A stretch of DNA of 64,000 bases from Ophioderma brevispina (Eukaryota; Echinodermata; Ophiuroidea; Amphilepidida; Ophiodermatidae). This document shows, in pieces, positions 19,890 to 30,450 of this stretch. The stretch spans positions 186,001 to 250,000 of the forward strand of contig JAMKCH010005417.1 of assembly GCA_023653785.1 (NCBI GenBank), given 5' to 3'. Within the stretch, counting starts at the first letter, position 1; every line of letters starts with the position of its first letter. The position numbers and the translations under genes were made by a program. The notes below the pieces were generated by a model. That model was not told where the DNA came from, ran no database searches, and was given only the letters and a program-made list of their open reading frames with translations.

Positions 19890-21480
19890 ATGGGGAGACG
19901 TTGCGGTACAAAAAGGAAGGCTTATTCGGCGCTAATTACTGTACCCGTTTCTTCTGCAACAAGCGCTAGCACTAGTGGAGTTGGTTCTGTTCGCCAAACT
20001 AGATCTCAGGCTAGAGCTATTAGGCAATTGACAATATTCATGATGTCGGACAAAATACAGCGGGTGGTAGTTCGAGTCTGAATGTTCAAGCTTCCCGCCA
20101 GTCAACCACGGGGTCAACCAGTTCAAGTACACTACTACGCAAGGGACTGTTTCGGGTAATTCCGCTTCGAGTCAACCTAATGCCCAAGCAAATATGTCTG
20201 TGGGAAGCCAAAACCAATCTCAAAATACGGCATCGGCGATTCCTCCTACATTTGTGATACCAGCGGCGTCCGTAGTTGATAACAACACACACTACAGGGT
20301 CAAAGGCATCGTCAATCAACCCTGTTTTGCCGGTGTGTTTCACCTTAGGCCTGCGGCAGTTTCGGCGGCTAAATTGCTTCAGGGAGCTATGCAAAGTCAA
20401 GTGTCGTCGAATTCTGTGCCCGTATCACTACCAGTCATACATCGGCAGCAGGTTCTATAGGGGCGATGCCGGGAACAAGTCAAGGTCAGCATCATTAATT
20501 TGGCCGGTAACACGGGTGGGTTCCTTTGTTTACATGAGTAATAGTATTAGTACTAGTCAGGCTAACAATTTCAAGGTCAAGTGTGTGTAATACGACCTCA
20601 TCAAATTATGGGAATGTCGCGGGTTCGCCGGCCTTAGTAATGGCACTAATGTTGGTAGTACTAGGGTCGTCAATTCAGCTATTGTTGATGATGCATAATT
20701 CAGAAATTATCCAGGCCTCTCGATGCCTGTCAAATCAGGGACAATTCATGAATTAGTGGCCATGATGCGTGTGTCGGAGTAATCAAAATGCTCCATCACA
20801 ATGGGCTTCGGTTGTGACCCAATGGCATGTAAAAAAAACAGTCTAAATCAATTAAAGTCAAAAATTGTGACGTGAAGTACAGTTGATTTGCACAGTGTTA
20901 GAATTTCGCGAGAAGAAGGGCAGATGAGCATAGTAAATGAAGCAGTTGGGATGAGAATGGTTCCATGATCGGAGCCCAATAAACAAAAGATCAAATTTCA
21001 AATATTTTAGTGGACTTCCGCCATTTTTATTTTGCCTCTGTATATCTTCAAGCTCATCCACATAGGTTGCATGAGTTACTGAAGTATTCACAAATAGTTC
21101 TCACTGCATCATCTCGTTCGATGGGTACCTTGGGTTGGCGCGCATATGTGTGCAATTTAGATTGCGTCAACAGGGCCACCCTAAAAGGTCTGGCACAATT
21201 GATGGGGAATTATGGTCCTTATACATTTCAACAACAAGCGTGGGGGTTGTTTCAAGTTTCGGCAACAGCTTGGTGGGTCCCAGTCAAATTTTCGTTCCTC
21301 ATACCAAAAGCAGTGTTCAAGGAAATAGGGTCAATTCCTGTCCTTGGTGGGAGGGGGCAGTCGCACAGCTTTGTGCTTCAACTTACACAGTCCGTGTGTT
21401 CAAGAAAAAATTGTCCAATTCAACCCAGTGGTGCAAACTTAAAAAGGATGTCATGGAGCCATGAGTGTAAGAAACAATAA
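19890..21480 (+). pseudogene. Gag-like region of the Ngaro-like element
   Basis: A start MGRRCGTKRKAYSALITVPV is followed by low-complexity Ser/Thr/Gln/Asn sequence broken by frameshifts (19890-20590). From 21010 two frames together give KYSQIVLTASSRS, LGWRAYVCNLD and IDGELWSLYISTTS, resembling the conserved W-x-x-Y-D...W motif area of Ngaro/DIRS gag-like proteins. Assignment rests on position before the reverse transcriptase and loose motif likeness. At least four frameshifts are needed to read it through. Confidence 0.55.
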
Positions 21481-21889
21481 GGTTCTCAATTTGAAATGCA
21501 AATTGTACCAAGGGCCTTTATGCATATTTCTTGTATACCCACACCAGTTACAATTGATGTCAATGCTTCATACTTGGTTCCTATCCTAAAAAAAGATGCG
21601 CCAAGGATTTTATTGATGTTTTCAAGTTCGGGTAGGCTTGCATATTTGGGTTCTCGGTCTGGGAGAGCGGCAAAAACTGGTTTCCATTTCAAATTTTAAG
21701 GAAAGGCCTTGGAGAAAATTAATAAAAGTGGGGGTTTGGGTAGGATCGCAGGGCCATTTAACTCTATTCCAATTATGACTTGATATGTCCCGATAGGCCT
21801 AGTGGCAAAAATCTGAGCCCGGTAAATGATGGATCAACATTTGTCTTTGATAGGAACATGTGCAAGGTTCATAACACAAGTTTTTTGAT

Positions 21890-22300
21890 TTTGCGGTCAA
21901 TTTAGTATTGTCTTCAGGTAGGAGGAGCACTTAATGGCTTGAAGGCTGATATCGAATCAGCTTTTAGGTTATTGCCGGTACATCCGGAGGATTTCCATCT
22001 TTTAGGTATCAAGCTGGAAGGCAAATACCTTGTAGACAAGGCGTTGCCAATGGGGGAATCAGTTCCCCTGCCCATTTTGAAAGAGTTCTTCATCTTTTCT
22101 TGAGGGGTCACTATTAATAAGCTTGTTCAAGCCGCATGTGTCATTATATGGATGAGCGTTCTTCGTAGGGGTGAAGGATGGCATTGGTCCCCAATCATGT
22201 GCTGCCCTGCTTGAGGCTTTCAGGAGAGTTTGGGCAAATTTGGGGTGCCTTTGGCTGACGGTAAAACGGTAGAACCCACATCAAATTTGACGTTTCTTGG
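21890..22300 (+). pseudogene. Reverse transcriptase of the Ngaro-like element
   Basis: The frame GALNGLKADIESAFRLLPV, then HPEDFHLLGIKLEGKYLVDK and ALPMG, is the DIRS/Ngaro RT signature (K-x-D-I-x-S-A-F-R-x-L-P-V, L-P-M-G). About 70 bp downstream CHYMDE (22142-22156) sits where the catalytic H-Y-x-D-D box belongs; the second aspartate is Glu. The thumb follows (EPTSNLTFLGL). Several frameshifts separate these blocks, so no active enzyme is encoded. Confidence 0.82.
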
Positions 22301-22309
22301 CCTTAAACA

Positions 22310-23090
22310 TTGATTCAAATGGCATTTTTTGCAATGACCGTCTCAATTCCTGATGACAAAATCAAGTCCAGTCACGAGTTTAAAGTTAAGTCTGCTTTAG
22401 GGTTGTCAAAAATCTCACTAAGGGACTTGCAATCCCTTATTGGGTCATTGTCTTTCATATGCAGGGCAATTGCGCCTGGTCGAGCCTTTCTCAGGCGTTT
22501 AGTCGACTTAACTTGTGGGATTAGGTCACCATGGTACAAAGTGTCTCTGTCGGAAGGCGCAAAAATGACCTAATGATGTGGTTAGTTTTCTTGAGAGATT
22601 TCAATGGTATTTCTATTATCCCTGATCAAATTTGGTATGGGGAAGAAGACTTGCAACTGTTTACAGATGCTTGTATGATTGGGGCTTTGGGGGCTTTTTT
22701 CAGGGGAGGTGGTTCCAGGATAGGTGGCCTCCAGGGGTAGCAAATTCTTGTTCAATCGCATGGTTGGAGTTTTTTCCAGTTTTGGTGGCAATTGTGTTAT
22801 GGGGTCATTTTTTGAAAGGGAAGAAATTAATTTTGCGCTCAGATATTAAATCAATGTGTAATTTCAATTATTAACAGACAGACTTCACGTTGCCCCAAAA
22901 TTATGAAAACTTGTTAAGATTTTTTGTACTTCAATGCTTGAAATATAACATTGCTTTTTCAGCTAGGCATGTTGCAGGAAAATGTAATATTATCGCAGAT
23001 GCCCTCTCTCGCTTTCAGATAACTCGATTTCGGGAGGCAGCGCCGGCAGCGGATGCGCATGCAACCAAGTTTCCTCGTTTTCTGTGGAGT
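22310..23090 (+). pseudogene. RT thumb and RNase H of the Ngaro-like element
   Basis: SIPDDKIKSSHEFKVKSALG then LRDLQSLIGSLSFICRAIAP and GRAFLRRLVDL is the linker typical of DIRS-type pol. RNase H follows: LQLFTDACMIGALGAFF (first Asp), WLEFFPVLVAI (Glu), ILRSDIKSMCN (Asp) and FSARHVAGKCNIIADALSRF (last Asp). The four acidic positions can all be seen, spread over three frames. Confidence 0.82.
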
Positions 23091-23727
23091 CTCTAAACGA
23101 GGAGGTAGCAAAGCTGTTAGTGGCATCTCTAGCTCAGAGTACATGGGATGCATATAATAGGGCGGTTGTGAAGTTTATTAATTTTCAGATTACATTGTTT
23201 TCCATCTTACCAGCTGTATGCAGCTCAAGCTATGAGGTTTCATTATTTAAGGCAGTTTTTTCTTTGGCCTTTTTTGGGTTTTTGCGGGTGGGAGAATATG
23301 CATGTGCTAACAAAAAAGTGGCAGGTCATGTGCTGTTCGCTGAGGATGTAACTCTTTCTGATTATTTCTTAGTCATTCGCTTTAAACATTCAAAGACAGA
23401 TCAGAGGGGGGGGGGAGGCAGATCTATACAATTGCAGGGTTGTTGGATGTTGAATTTTGCCCAGTTCAGGCTTGAAAAAGTTCTTGCTATCCGTCCTCAA
23501 GTTGCGGGACACTGTTTTTACATTTTAAACATTGAGCCGCTTACAGTTTTCCAGGTCTCCAGAATGTTAAAGAGGGGGTTGGGGGTTTTAGGTTACCTCA
23601 AGATTTTTCTCCCATAGCTTTAGGATCGGTGCTGCAACCTCGACGTCAATTAGGGGAATTCCCGATGATACAATCAAGCTCATGGGTAGATGGAAATCAG
23701 GTGCATTTCAGTCTTATTATTAGGCTG
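23084..23727 (+). pseudogene. Tyrosine recombinase of the Ngaro-like element
   Basis: The N-terminal core-binding start AQSTWDAYNRAVVKFINFQI is joined abruptly to LFKAVFSLAFFGFLRVGEYA, which carries the first catalytic Arg; about 60-70 residues usual between them appear deleted. After a frameshift near 23610 the C-terminus reads HSFRIGAATTSTS, IKLMGRWKSGAFQSYY, giving the H-x-x-R, the Trp and the nucleophilic Tyr before a stop. This enzyme would integrate the circular cDNA; the copy is inactive because of the deletion and frameshift. Confidence 0.83.
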
Positions 23728-24049
23728 ATCGTATTGTTTCATTGTTTAGAGATTGCATGCATGCTTTGCAAGGCCTTTTAGAATCTGTACTGATGTTCCT
23801 CATTCCTTTTACAGGCTAGCGGCTGTTGTTAATCACTTTAATTCTGTTGCAGGAGTTTTTCTTGTGAGTTTAAGGGAGATAATACCAGTGGAATAAGAGT
23901 ATTACTTAACCATTCCGTATGCCTTTATATCTTGCAGGAAGTATGATGTATTTCACTAAATGTTGCTATATTATATTTGTATATGTATAAGGGCAAATTC
24001 CATTTGAAGTTCCTGGTACTCGTTATGTTTTGTGATTAATTGCAGATCA

Positions 24050-24600
24050 ATTAAGGACACTGATGGTGGGGGACTCTATAATCTATCACACTGGGAGGAA
24101 CAACACGCAACTCAGTGGTGGGGCGTAGTTACTTGGAAGGGCTTAAGGGGTGCAAAGATTGAAGGAGTGACCAACCGCATTTCCAGAGTATCACAGTCCC
24201 ATTTCCAACCACTATCATCATTGACCTATTGGTACAAACAATATTTTTCGAACTCCTTTAGGCTTATTAGGAAGGATTGGAAATAGAAATGCCACTACAA
24301 GCGGCTTATTATGGTCGGAGGTGTTACTAGGAGGGAGTATAGAGGGCGGTCAAGAAAGGGCAGGAGAAGGTGCACAATGACATCAACAATAATGCCCATG
24401 CTCTTTAGAAGTTGGGAAGGCGTCTTATTGTCATCAGGCAATCCATATTTTTAATCCAGGCAAAGGCATTATTTTTTGATGATGTACATCTGTCTGATGA
24501 GGGTCAGCAAGGAACTAATCAGCAAGTGGGTGAGCCATTTCCTTTTTCAAGTGAAGCCCGGTCAATTTCAATTTCCTCCCAAGTAATTTAGGGTAACAGG
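24050..24600 (+). pseudogene. SGNH/GDSL-hydrolase-like module downstream of the recombinase
   Basis: Read across frameshifts, the region gives LMVGDSIIYHTGRN (GDS nucleophile block), TWKGLRGAKIEG (glycine block), ATTSGLLWSEVL (strand before the third block) and DDVHLSDEGQ (Asp-x-x-His catalytic block). This order matches SGNH hydrolases, and similar modules occur in some Ngaro and CR1-type retroelements. The Asn of the GxND block was not recovered. Function in such elements is unknown; here it is broken. Confidence 0.68.
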
Positions 24601-24732
24601 TTTCGATTTATGGCCATCTAGGGGGAGGGGGGAGAGTAAGCAAGTTCCAAGCTTTGAAAAACTTGGGTGGCGAAAAGTCATACAGAATGGCAACAAATTG
24701 GTGGTGAATGAAGTATGTAAGATTTATATTAA

Positions 24733-25507
24733 AGGGCCATGGGACATGCTTTAAACTACTTATAAACCACCAAAAAAAAATGGTTTCATTCATAGTATGT
24801 ATTGGTATCAATGTAAAAATTGCATGAAGCAGTACTTGAGAAACCGGTAATTTGATATTTTAACATTGGGCATAAGTTCAGGTTTTGACAAGCTGCAAAG
24901 GAAATTCCAAAAATGAAAGGATTATCGCGCTGGCAAGCGGACCCAGAAGTGACGGTGAGTAAAAAATACGCGATACGCGTCATGTCGTCATCGTGGAACG
25001 GACGTGCGCGGGGCCATGTTTTCTTGCATACGTACACAGTGACTTCTCATTGAATGTCGTCGTCCGGGTTGTATCATGGCATAATTGTTCTTGATTTGGT
25101 GCCTTAAAAATACGATAATGCGCTGTATTGTCCACGGGTGCACCAGCGGGGGCCTTCTACCGACAAGTGAGAATCAGAACAGAATAGCTGTATTCAAGGT
25201 CCCGGACAAACAAACCGACAAGGAGCGATCTATGGATTTGTGTGCGGTGTGGTTAGCCCAAGGGGAGCTTTGTTACAAAATGTTACTATGACGTCATAAA
25301 TTCGGGGTCCAAATCCAAACTCCCAACATCCTGACGCCGTTCGCGAAAAAGGAGATAGGCTCCTGTCAGTTGGGTATATTTATCCTGAAATTTAACAACT
25401 TTGCCGTGTTCATTTTAAAAATTGTGTTGCGATATGATTCAGGATACTGTTGAGGTACTACAACATGTAAAGAAATAGAAATGTCTACTCAGCCATGTCC
25501 ATGGCCT
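24733..25507 (-). mobile_element. Kolobok-like TTAA-flanked element, family A copy 2
   Basis: It is 775 bp between TTAA at 24729-24732 and 25508-25511, inverted relative to copies 1 and 3. The termini are AGGGCCATGGGACATG and the complement of an end carrying catgtccatgg. It is inserted in the 3' part of the Ngaro-like element, so it is younger than that element. It carries the THAP-like fragment at 25119. Confidence 0.8.
25119..25291 (+). pseudogene. THAP-like zinc-finger fragment inside the TTAA element
   Basis: MRCIVHGCTSGGLLPTSENQ then NRIAVFKVPDKQTDKERSMD and LCAVWLAQG has the C-x4-C start and F-x-x-P block of a THAP domain, ending before the second zinc pair. The homologous stretch in copy 3 (about 35640-35860, minus strand) contains ETDKEIYLEWV and further F-rich sequence in broken frames. 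THAP domains are the DNA-binding part of Kolobok and P-type transposases. Support is motif-level only. Confidence 0.42.
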
Positions 25508-25511
25508 TTAA

Positions 25512-26560
25512 TATTTATTAGTCTTTACAGGAACCATATTTGTAAACTAGATAAGAAGAGATTTATTTCTTCAAGCTCAGCAAGTTTTCCTCATGTATAG
25601 GATTTGTGATGAATGTATAAATTTCTTGAGATTTATTAATGACAAGAAGTTGACCTCTATCCAATTTGTTATAACTTTACTTAACACCCTAAGGTCAGAC
25701 AAAAGGCGCAGTTTATAATTAACGGCACATGTATTGATCGAGACTCATCATGAGCCACAGTAAGTGTTAATGCTTAGTAAGGGAAACTGTGTTGTAAATA
25801 TAATTTAAAGGGAAATTTAATGAAAGTTAGGATAGGGCTATCAATTCATAAGTTGTTAAGTTGCGTAAGGAAAGAGTTTCTGCCACTGTGTGTGGTGCCG
25901 AGGGGTCAGGCGGCTTCTTCTGTCACTTCCCATTTGGCTGTGGAAGGGGTTTTCCAAGCATAATGTTGTTTGATATGGCTTAAATGTATCAGAGAAGAGT
26001 TCTATGCCATGTGGCTCTTTATGAAATTTGGACTCAAGGGGGAATTCCTCTTGCACCCTTAACTCTAAATTATTGTATAGTTAAATTTGCGTAAGGAAGA
26101 GTTTTCCTGCCACTGTGTGTGGTGCGAGGTGGTTAAGGAGGCTTTCTTCTTCACTTCACATGTGGATGTGGAAGTGGTTTTCCAAGCATAATGTTGTTTG
26201 ATATGGTTACATGTTATAGAAGAGTTTTCTCATGCCATTGGGGATCTTCTATGCAAATTGACTCAAGAGGAATTCCTCTATGTCACCATAACTTCTAAAT
26301 TCATTGTTATAATTATGAAGAGCGTTTTCGCCAGTGATTGGCCAGCTCCTATTCATATGATGAATAAACCAACGGGTCTGCGCATGTTCAGATGCATTAT
26401 TGCTAAAGTTTGCGGTCTTTGCTTTTTTTGGTTGTGGGCAACATTTCACGTGATGTTGGATTGATGGGCGGGTGTGTGCATTTTGTTACAACTTTACTGC
26501 ATGGATTTTCATGATGCATTCAGATTTTGGTAAAAATGTATGTGCTATAAACAAAATTTA
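25512..26560 (+). repeat. 3' region of the Ngaro-like element with a 227-bp tandem repeat
   Basis: A block starting gcgtaaggaaagagttt and containing ctgccactgtgtgtggtgc, ccaagcataatgttgtttga and gaattcctct occurs at about 25862-26068 and again at about 26090-26295. It is non-coding. Direct repeats are expected at the 3' end of Ngaro-type elements (split direct repeats), but a matching 5' copy was not convincingly found. Confidence 0.5.
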
Positions 26561-26920
26561 TGAATTAGGTTAAGTTTCACTAATTACATGCTGATAATTA
26601 TTAATTAAAAAAAATCAATGAATTTGCTTCAGTTTTGCCAGAACTCACAGTGGTATACACCTCTGAACGCTTGTGCCATTATTCGTCATCAAAATGAGCC
26701 TGCGTGCATTGATTTTTTTTTGCAAAGCAATCAATTATAATATTAAGCCATTAAACCTTAATTGTACCCAATTAGTTATCTTACACGAACACATTCCTTA
26801 TCATGTAAAAGAATCTGAGGTTGTATCCGACTACCAGGCCGCCGTTTGCGGGGACAAAACGGATTTACAAACTTTGGTTAACTAACTAACCAAATGAACT
26901 GTGTCTATTTGCTAACTTAC

Positions 26921-27176
26921 GTCACCAATCTGCGAAACCGTCTTTTTGCCCAGAAAGTAATCACCACGGCTATACACCTCACAGGAGATATCCCTAATGC
27001 TCTCGGTCAGACGTTCATTTAAAGTGGACCGCCATCTTTGCTTAACGGGGCTTCAAAAGTGTTAGTCTCTGGTGCAAGCTCTCTTTGTGCCACACTGCAT
27101 ACAAAGCTATCTCCGGTATGTGAAAATCGTTGGCAATGTTCATACTGAGTGGTGCCTATAGGTGGGTCTCCAAGAT
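26921..27176 (-). CDS. Exon 4: ectodomain exon with an apparent one-base frameshift
   Basis: The acceptor is gattatag and the donor is GGTGAC then GTAAGT. The phase 1 start joins exon 3 (codon G/AT). The first frame reads LGDPPIGTTQYEHCQRFSH, then SFVCSVAQRELAPETN, then FEAPLSKDGGPL and a stop at TAA. Shifting frame near GGCGGTCC reopens it: STLNERLTESIRDISCEVYS, then RGDYFLGKKTVSQIGD, up to the donor. One added base near 27,015 would make the exon fully open with a phase 0 end. This is either an assembly error, a segregating null allele, or real decay. The domain is not recognised; three to four cysteines are visible. Confidence 0.55.
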
Positions 27177-27999
27177 CTATAATCAAGAAAAGGGAAGTGT
27201 ATTAATGGTTTGATTTGTTTTTATTTGATTTGATGTGTTTTTGGGACAATGTCATGGATAACCCATGAAAGCCTCTATCAAGAAGCTTACAGGCTTCAAG
27301 CTGACAAAGCTTCTTGTAGAGGCTTTTTTGGGGTTATCAAGTTTCCATTAATGACTAATTAGCATGAAAATGGATTGGGACAGACAGTGGCATAAATAGA
27401 AACAATGAGTTACAATATGCTATCACAGGGACACAGTTCAGTTGGGTTGTACTTGTACAATACAATGCATGAACTGACCCTGTGTGTTCTGGGTATCATA
27501 TACTATACCCAAAACCCAGGGGGATTTTTCTAATTACATTAGTGAATGAAAGCTATGAAATTGTGCCAAAGGCCATATTGAGATTTTACAGCTCATAGTG
27601 AGAGGTTTGGCACCAAGGAGTGAGGACATAGAATGGCACCTCAACACTCAACGTCTTAAAAATTGCGTGCATAGCGTGAAAAAAAATTGGACAAAAATAC
27701 CACTAATTGGGAATGATTGGAGTTGAATTGCATCCAAAAACAATCATTAATGACATAATATGTTGAAGTGTTACGTTACTTAGTTATTCAACAAATTGGT
27801 TTTAAGTCCTGAGTGTTTTTTTTAAATGGTTTAAGTCTAAAAACTTTTTTTCCAGTCAAAATTTTAATTGAAAACCAAATTCACTACTTAGAAGTAAGTG
27901 AAAACACAAGGGCAAATCAGAAATCAGTGGTGCGGGGTTTTTTTTCAGGAAACAATACAGCGTTCAACGAATGCATGAGCCTTCTGCGTCACATGGATG
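27177..27999. other. Intron, short inverted repeat only
   Basis: A hairpin-forming pair lies at 27266-27345 (agcctctatcaagaagctt / aagcttcttgtagaggct). No exon or transposon ends were found. Confidence 0.35.
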
Positions 28000-28275
28000 G
28001 GACAATTAAAGGTCACATGATGTCACCAAGGTCAATGAGGTCACCATACCACGCTACCTAAGGGCCATTTATCCAAGTGCCATGAAGATTGATCGACATA
28101 CATGTGTACACACAAATTGATAATTAGGACTATTTGAGGAATGACCTCTAGATGACCTTTGACCCCACTCATGAGAGGGGTAACTGTGGGGTACCACCCA
28201 AGGACCAATACATGCAAGTGGCATGAAAATATGTGCATGTATTTTTTGTACAAAAGTTATGACAAGTTTTATGAC
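28000..28275. repeat. Dispersed AGGTCA-rich repeat, copy 2
   Basis: It is aligned by eye with 12690-12975: aaaggtcacatgatgtcacc, tgacctctagatgacctttg, gtggggtaccacccaaggac, atgcaagtggcatgaaaat. It retains a GGGTCAAAGGTCA-type element on the minus strand (tgacctttgacccc), the direct-repeat-1 arrangement bound by HNF4/RXR-type receptors in animals. Confidence 0.6.
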
Positions 28276-28639
28276 CATTCAGTATAAATACTGAATTCCA
28301 GAGGCAACAAGAGGGGGCAAGAGGGAACTTCTCCCGCCCTTGTGGGGAATCTCCCCCTTCCCCCGGTGGAATTAGTGATTTTCTGCACGCGCACCAATTT
28401 ACAGTGAAAACAACATACGCCTATGCTATCTCCCCCCCCCAAAAAAAATATATGTCCCCCTTCTTAATGTACTCTATCTCTTTTCTATCTCAAAATGAGG
28501 TGGGATAAAAAGCACAGTGAAGAGAAGGGAATGTATTTTAAAAAGGGTCTTGACATCTGGATCTGGATTAATTTAAGCTCCAGTAAAGCGGGTTCCCGCA
28601 TCACACTAGAGGACTCTGGTACCTAGAGCGATGAGTGCA

Positions 28640-28983
28640 GGTAACAGACCCGGGATGATCCCCTACTCTTTTCGACGAGGTCTGCAACTTTTTACGTGTT
28701 CAGGATTGATTCCACTGACACACGGGACCAACAGTTTTACATGACTCTCCGAACCATGAGGCGCCGGGCACCCATTGCATATACCTGCACATTCTACGCA
28801 ATGGGTGGGAGCGAGGAGAAATTCCATAATCACTCTTATGCAATTATGCAATTTCCGACCTTATAGGAACTATTTGAGTATGACCAAGAAGCCCCGACTC
28901 TCGCGGGGCTCAAACCAGGGCTGCTCGGTCGATGTTATACCCTGCCGATGGTTCAGCGCCTTAGACCGCTCGGCCACCTCGTT
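28640..28983 (-). mobile_element. tRNA-Leu/Ser-like SINE, minus strand
   Basis: From 28983 leftwards the sequence reads ggtggccgagcggtctaagg then cgctg, a textbook tRNA A-box region of the Leu/Ser type, then a B-box ggtttgagccccgcgagagt. The anticodon arm does not pair properly, and the sequence continues for about 240 bp of unrelated body (gagagtcatgt, gaatcaatcctgaacacg, catcccgggtctg). This is a SINE rather than a tRNA gene. Confidence 0.6.
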
Positions 28984-29110
28984 CATCATGATGAACAGAG
29001 GTGGTTTATATTTTTAACATTTTTGTTTCCAATCCTACGTCTTTATTGACACAAGCTAAGTTGCCTGTAAGCATGATCCAACTTGAAAAGACAACTCATA
29101 GGACACATAC

Positions 29111-29387
29111 CTATCGGCAGAGGTTCTATGACAAAGTTGACGATGCTTCTGCTCTTGGACAGTTGCAGCCATCCGTGCAACCAAGCCTTCAGCGCATTGC
29201 CAGACATGTCATACTCTCGCAGCTGTCGGATGGTTAGTCTCAGGCCACCTGGCGACAGTTCCATGTTCCTTGGCAGATGTCCTGTATCATTGAGGTTGAC
29301 CAACATGGAGGGTCTCTGGTGAATCTTGAGTTTACGATACCAGGAGATGTGGAAGGGTACCTCCAGATCTAGACCCGATAATACAAT
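29111..29387 (-). CDS. Exon 3: extracellular N-terminal region, possible Ig-like fold
   Basis: The exon has 277 bases with acceptor ctctcaaacag and donor GATAG then GTATGT. It starts in phase 0 and ends in phase 1, agreeing with exons 2 and 4. It encodes 92 residues without a stop, including VPFHISWYRKL, NLNDTGHLPRNMELSPGG and LRLTIRQLREYD. A W-Y pair followed by an L-x-L-x-I-x-x-L strand and an acidic turn is loosely Ig-like, but the cysteine pair expected of Ig domains is not evident, so no family is assigned. An N-linked site (NDT) is present. Confidence 0.68.
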
Positions 29388-29893
29388 CTGTTTGAGAGAT
29401 TCAAAAAGTAGTTAGATTTGGGTTGGAATTTTGGTAATGAAATGGAACACAATAAAAACATTACTCAAAAATTATGTTGAGTGAAAAGGACACAACATGA
29501 CAAGTGAAGCAAAATCTTATTCAAAGTTTAATAAAACTTGTGCAATTACAGTATTTTACTCAACCTTGAGAAAGATTTTACTCATCTTGTGTTGTTGTTA
29601 TATTCCATCTTCCTTTTACTCAAGATTAAATATTATTATTTATATCAGGCTTCCGAGTGGTGCAAAGAAATCTTTGTATTGTACAGTTTGGGTAAAAGTC
29701 CCCGGATGCAATTCTTTTTAATATTGTATCGCATCCGGGCATTTTTAGCGAGAACATTATTGAAACACTGTCGTTCAGACTCAGACTGGGGTGTTTGATC
29801 ATGTTAAGGACTTGCCAGTTGGACTACAACAATGTCTTGAATGTCAATGCAAGGTTTGGTTTGCGTGAGCCTGATATTTAAATAATAATAATA

Positions 29894-30031
29894 ATATTGA
29901 ATGGCTTTTTTTTGTATGATACAAGAATATATTGCACTCGCTAGAAAAATATTGTACGAGTCGAAGACGAGTACAATATTTTTCTAGCTCGTGCAATATA
30001 TTCTTGTATCATACTCAAAGCCATTCAAAAT
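29894..30031. mobile_element. Long imperfect hairpin (mini foldback element)
   Basis: The left arm tgaatggct...gtatgatacaagaatat, attgcac, ctagaaaaatattgtac is matched in inverse order on the right with few mismatches. The loop gagtcgaagacga has about 13 bases. The stem is about 60 bp. It is non-coding and within host intron 2. Confidence 0.8.
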
Positions 30032-30450
30032 TATATAAATATAGATGTGGTATGTGAATCAGTACAAATGCAAATGTAAAAGGGATGGAACAGGAGGAAG
30101 GAAAACATAGGGAAAGGAGGAAGGTGTAAATTTTTGGGGAAAAGCCAAATTTTTGGGAGGGCAAAATAATTACAAACTTTGGAGATTTTAAAACAAAATT
30201 TGGATAATAAAATTAAAATAAAATTTTGCCCAAATTTGGTGATTTTTTGCCAAAAAAATCATATTTTTTGTTTTCTGGCTGGGGGGGGGGCTTTATATAA
30301 TTGTGCACAACACTAATGTAAAAAAATATCAAAGTGTAAGCACACATGTTACTCCTAATTATGATCAAACCAAGACTTTCCGTAGCATAAAAAAGGTTCC
30401 TGACAAATAAAACCCTAAAAAAAAAAACACAATTCAATATACTCCATTTA

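Larger units (their letters stand above)
19445..26560 (+). mobile_element. Ngaro/DIRS-like tyrosine-recombinase retrotransposon (decayed) in host intron 4
   Basis: In order on the plus strand: a Ser/Thr/Gln-rich gag-like region (19890-21480), reverse transcriptase (about 21900-22300), RNase H (22310-23090), tyrosine recombinase (23084-23727) and an SGNH-hydrolase-like module (24050-24600). There is no integrase or LTR. RT-RNaseH-tyrosine recombinase is the diagnostic order of DIRS-order elements; the extra hydrolase frame is known from Ngaro-type elements. Many stops and frameshifts show it is dead. Outer limits are approximate; terminal split repeats were not proven. It is antisense to the host gene. 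Confidence 0.85.

Noticed and set aside
21135..21464. Independent gene in the second frame over the gag region
   Set aside because: It is the frameshifted continuation of the retrotransposon gag-like sequence.
28883..28983. Functional tRNA-Leu gene (minus)
   Set aside because: A and B boxes are present, but the anticodon and acceptor stems do not pair and a SINE body follows.
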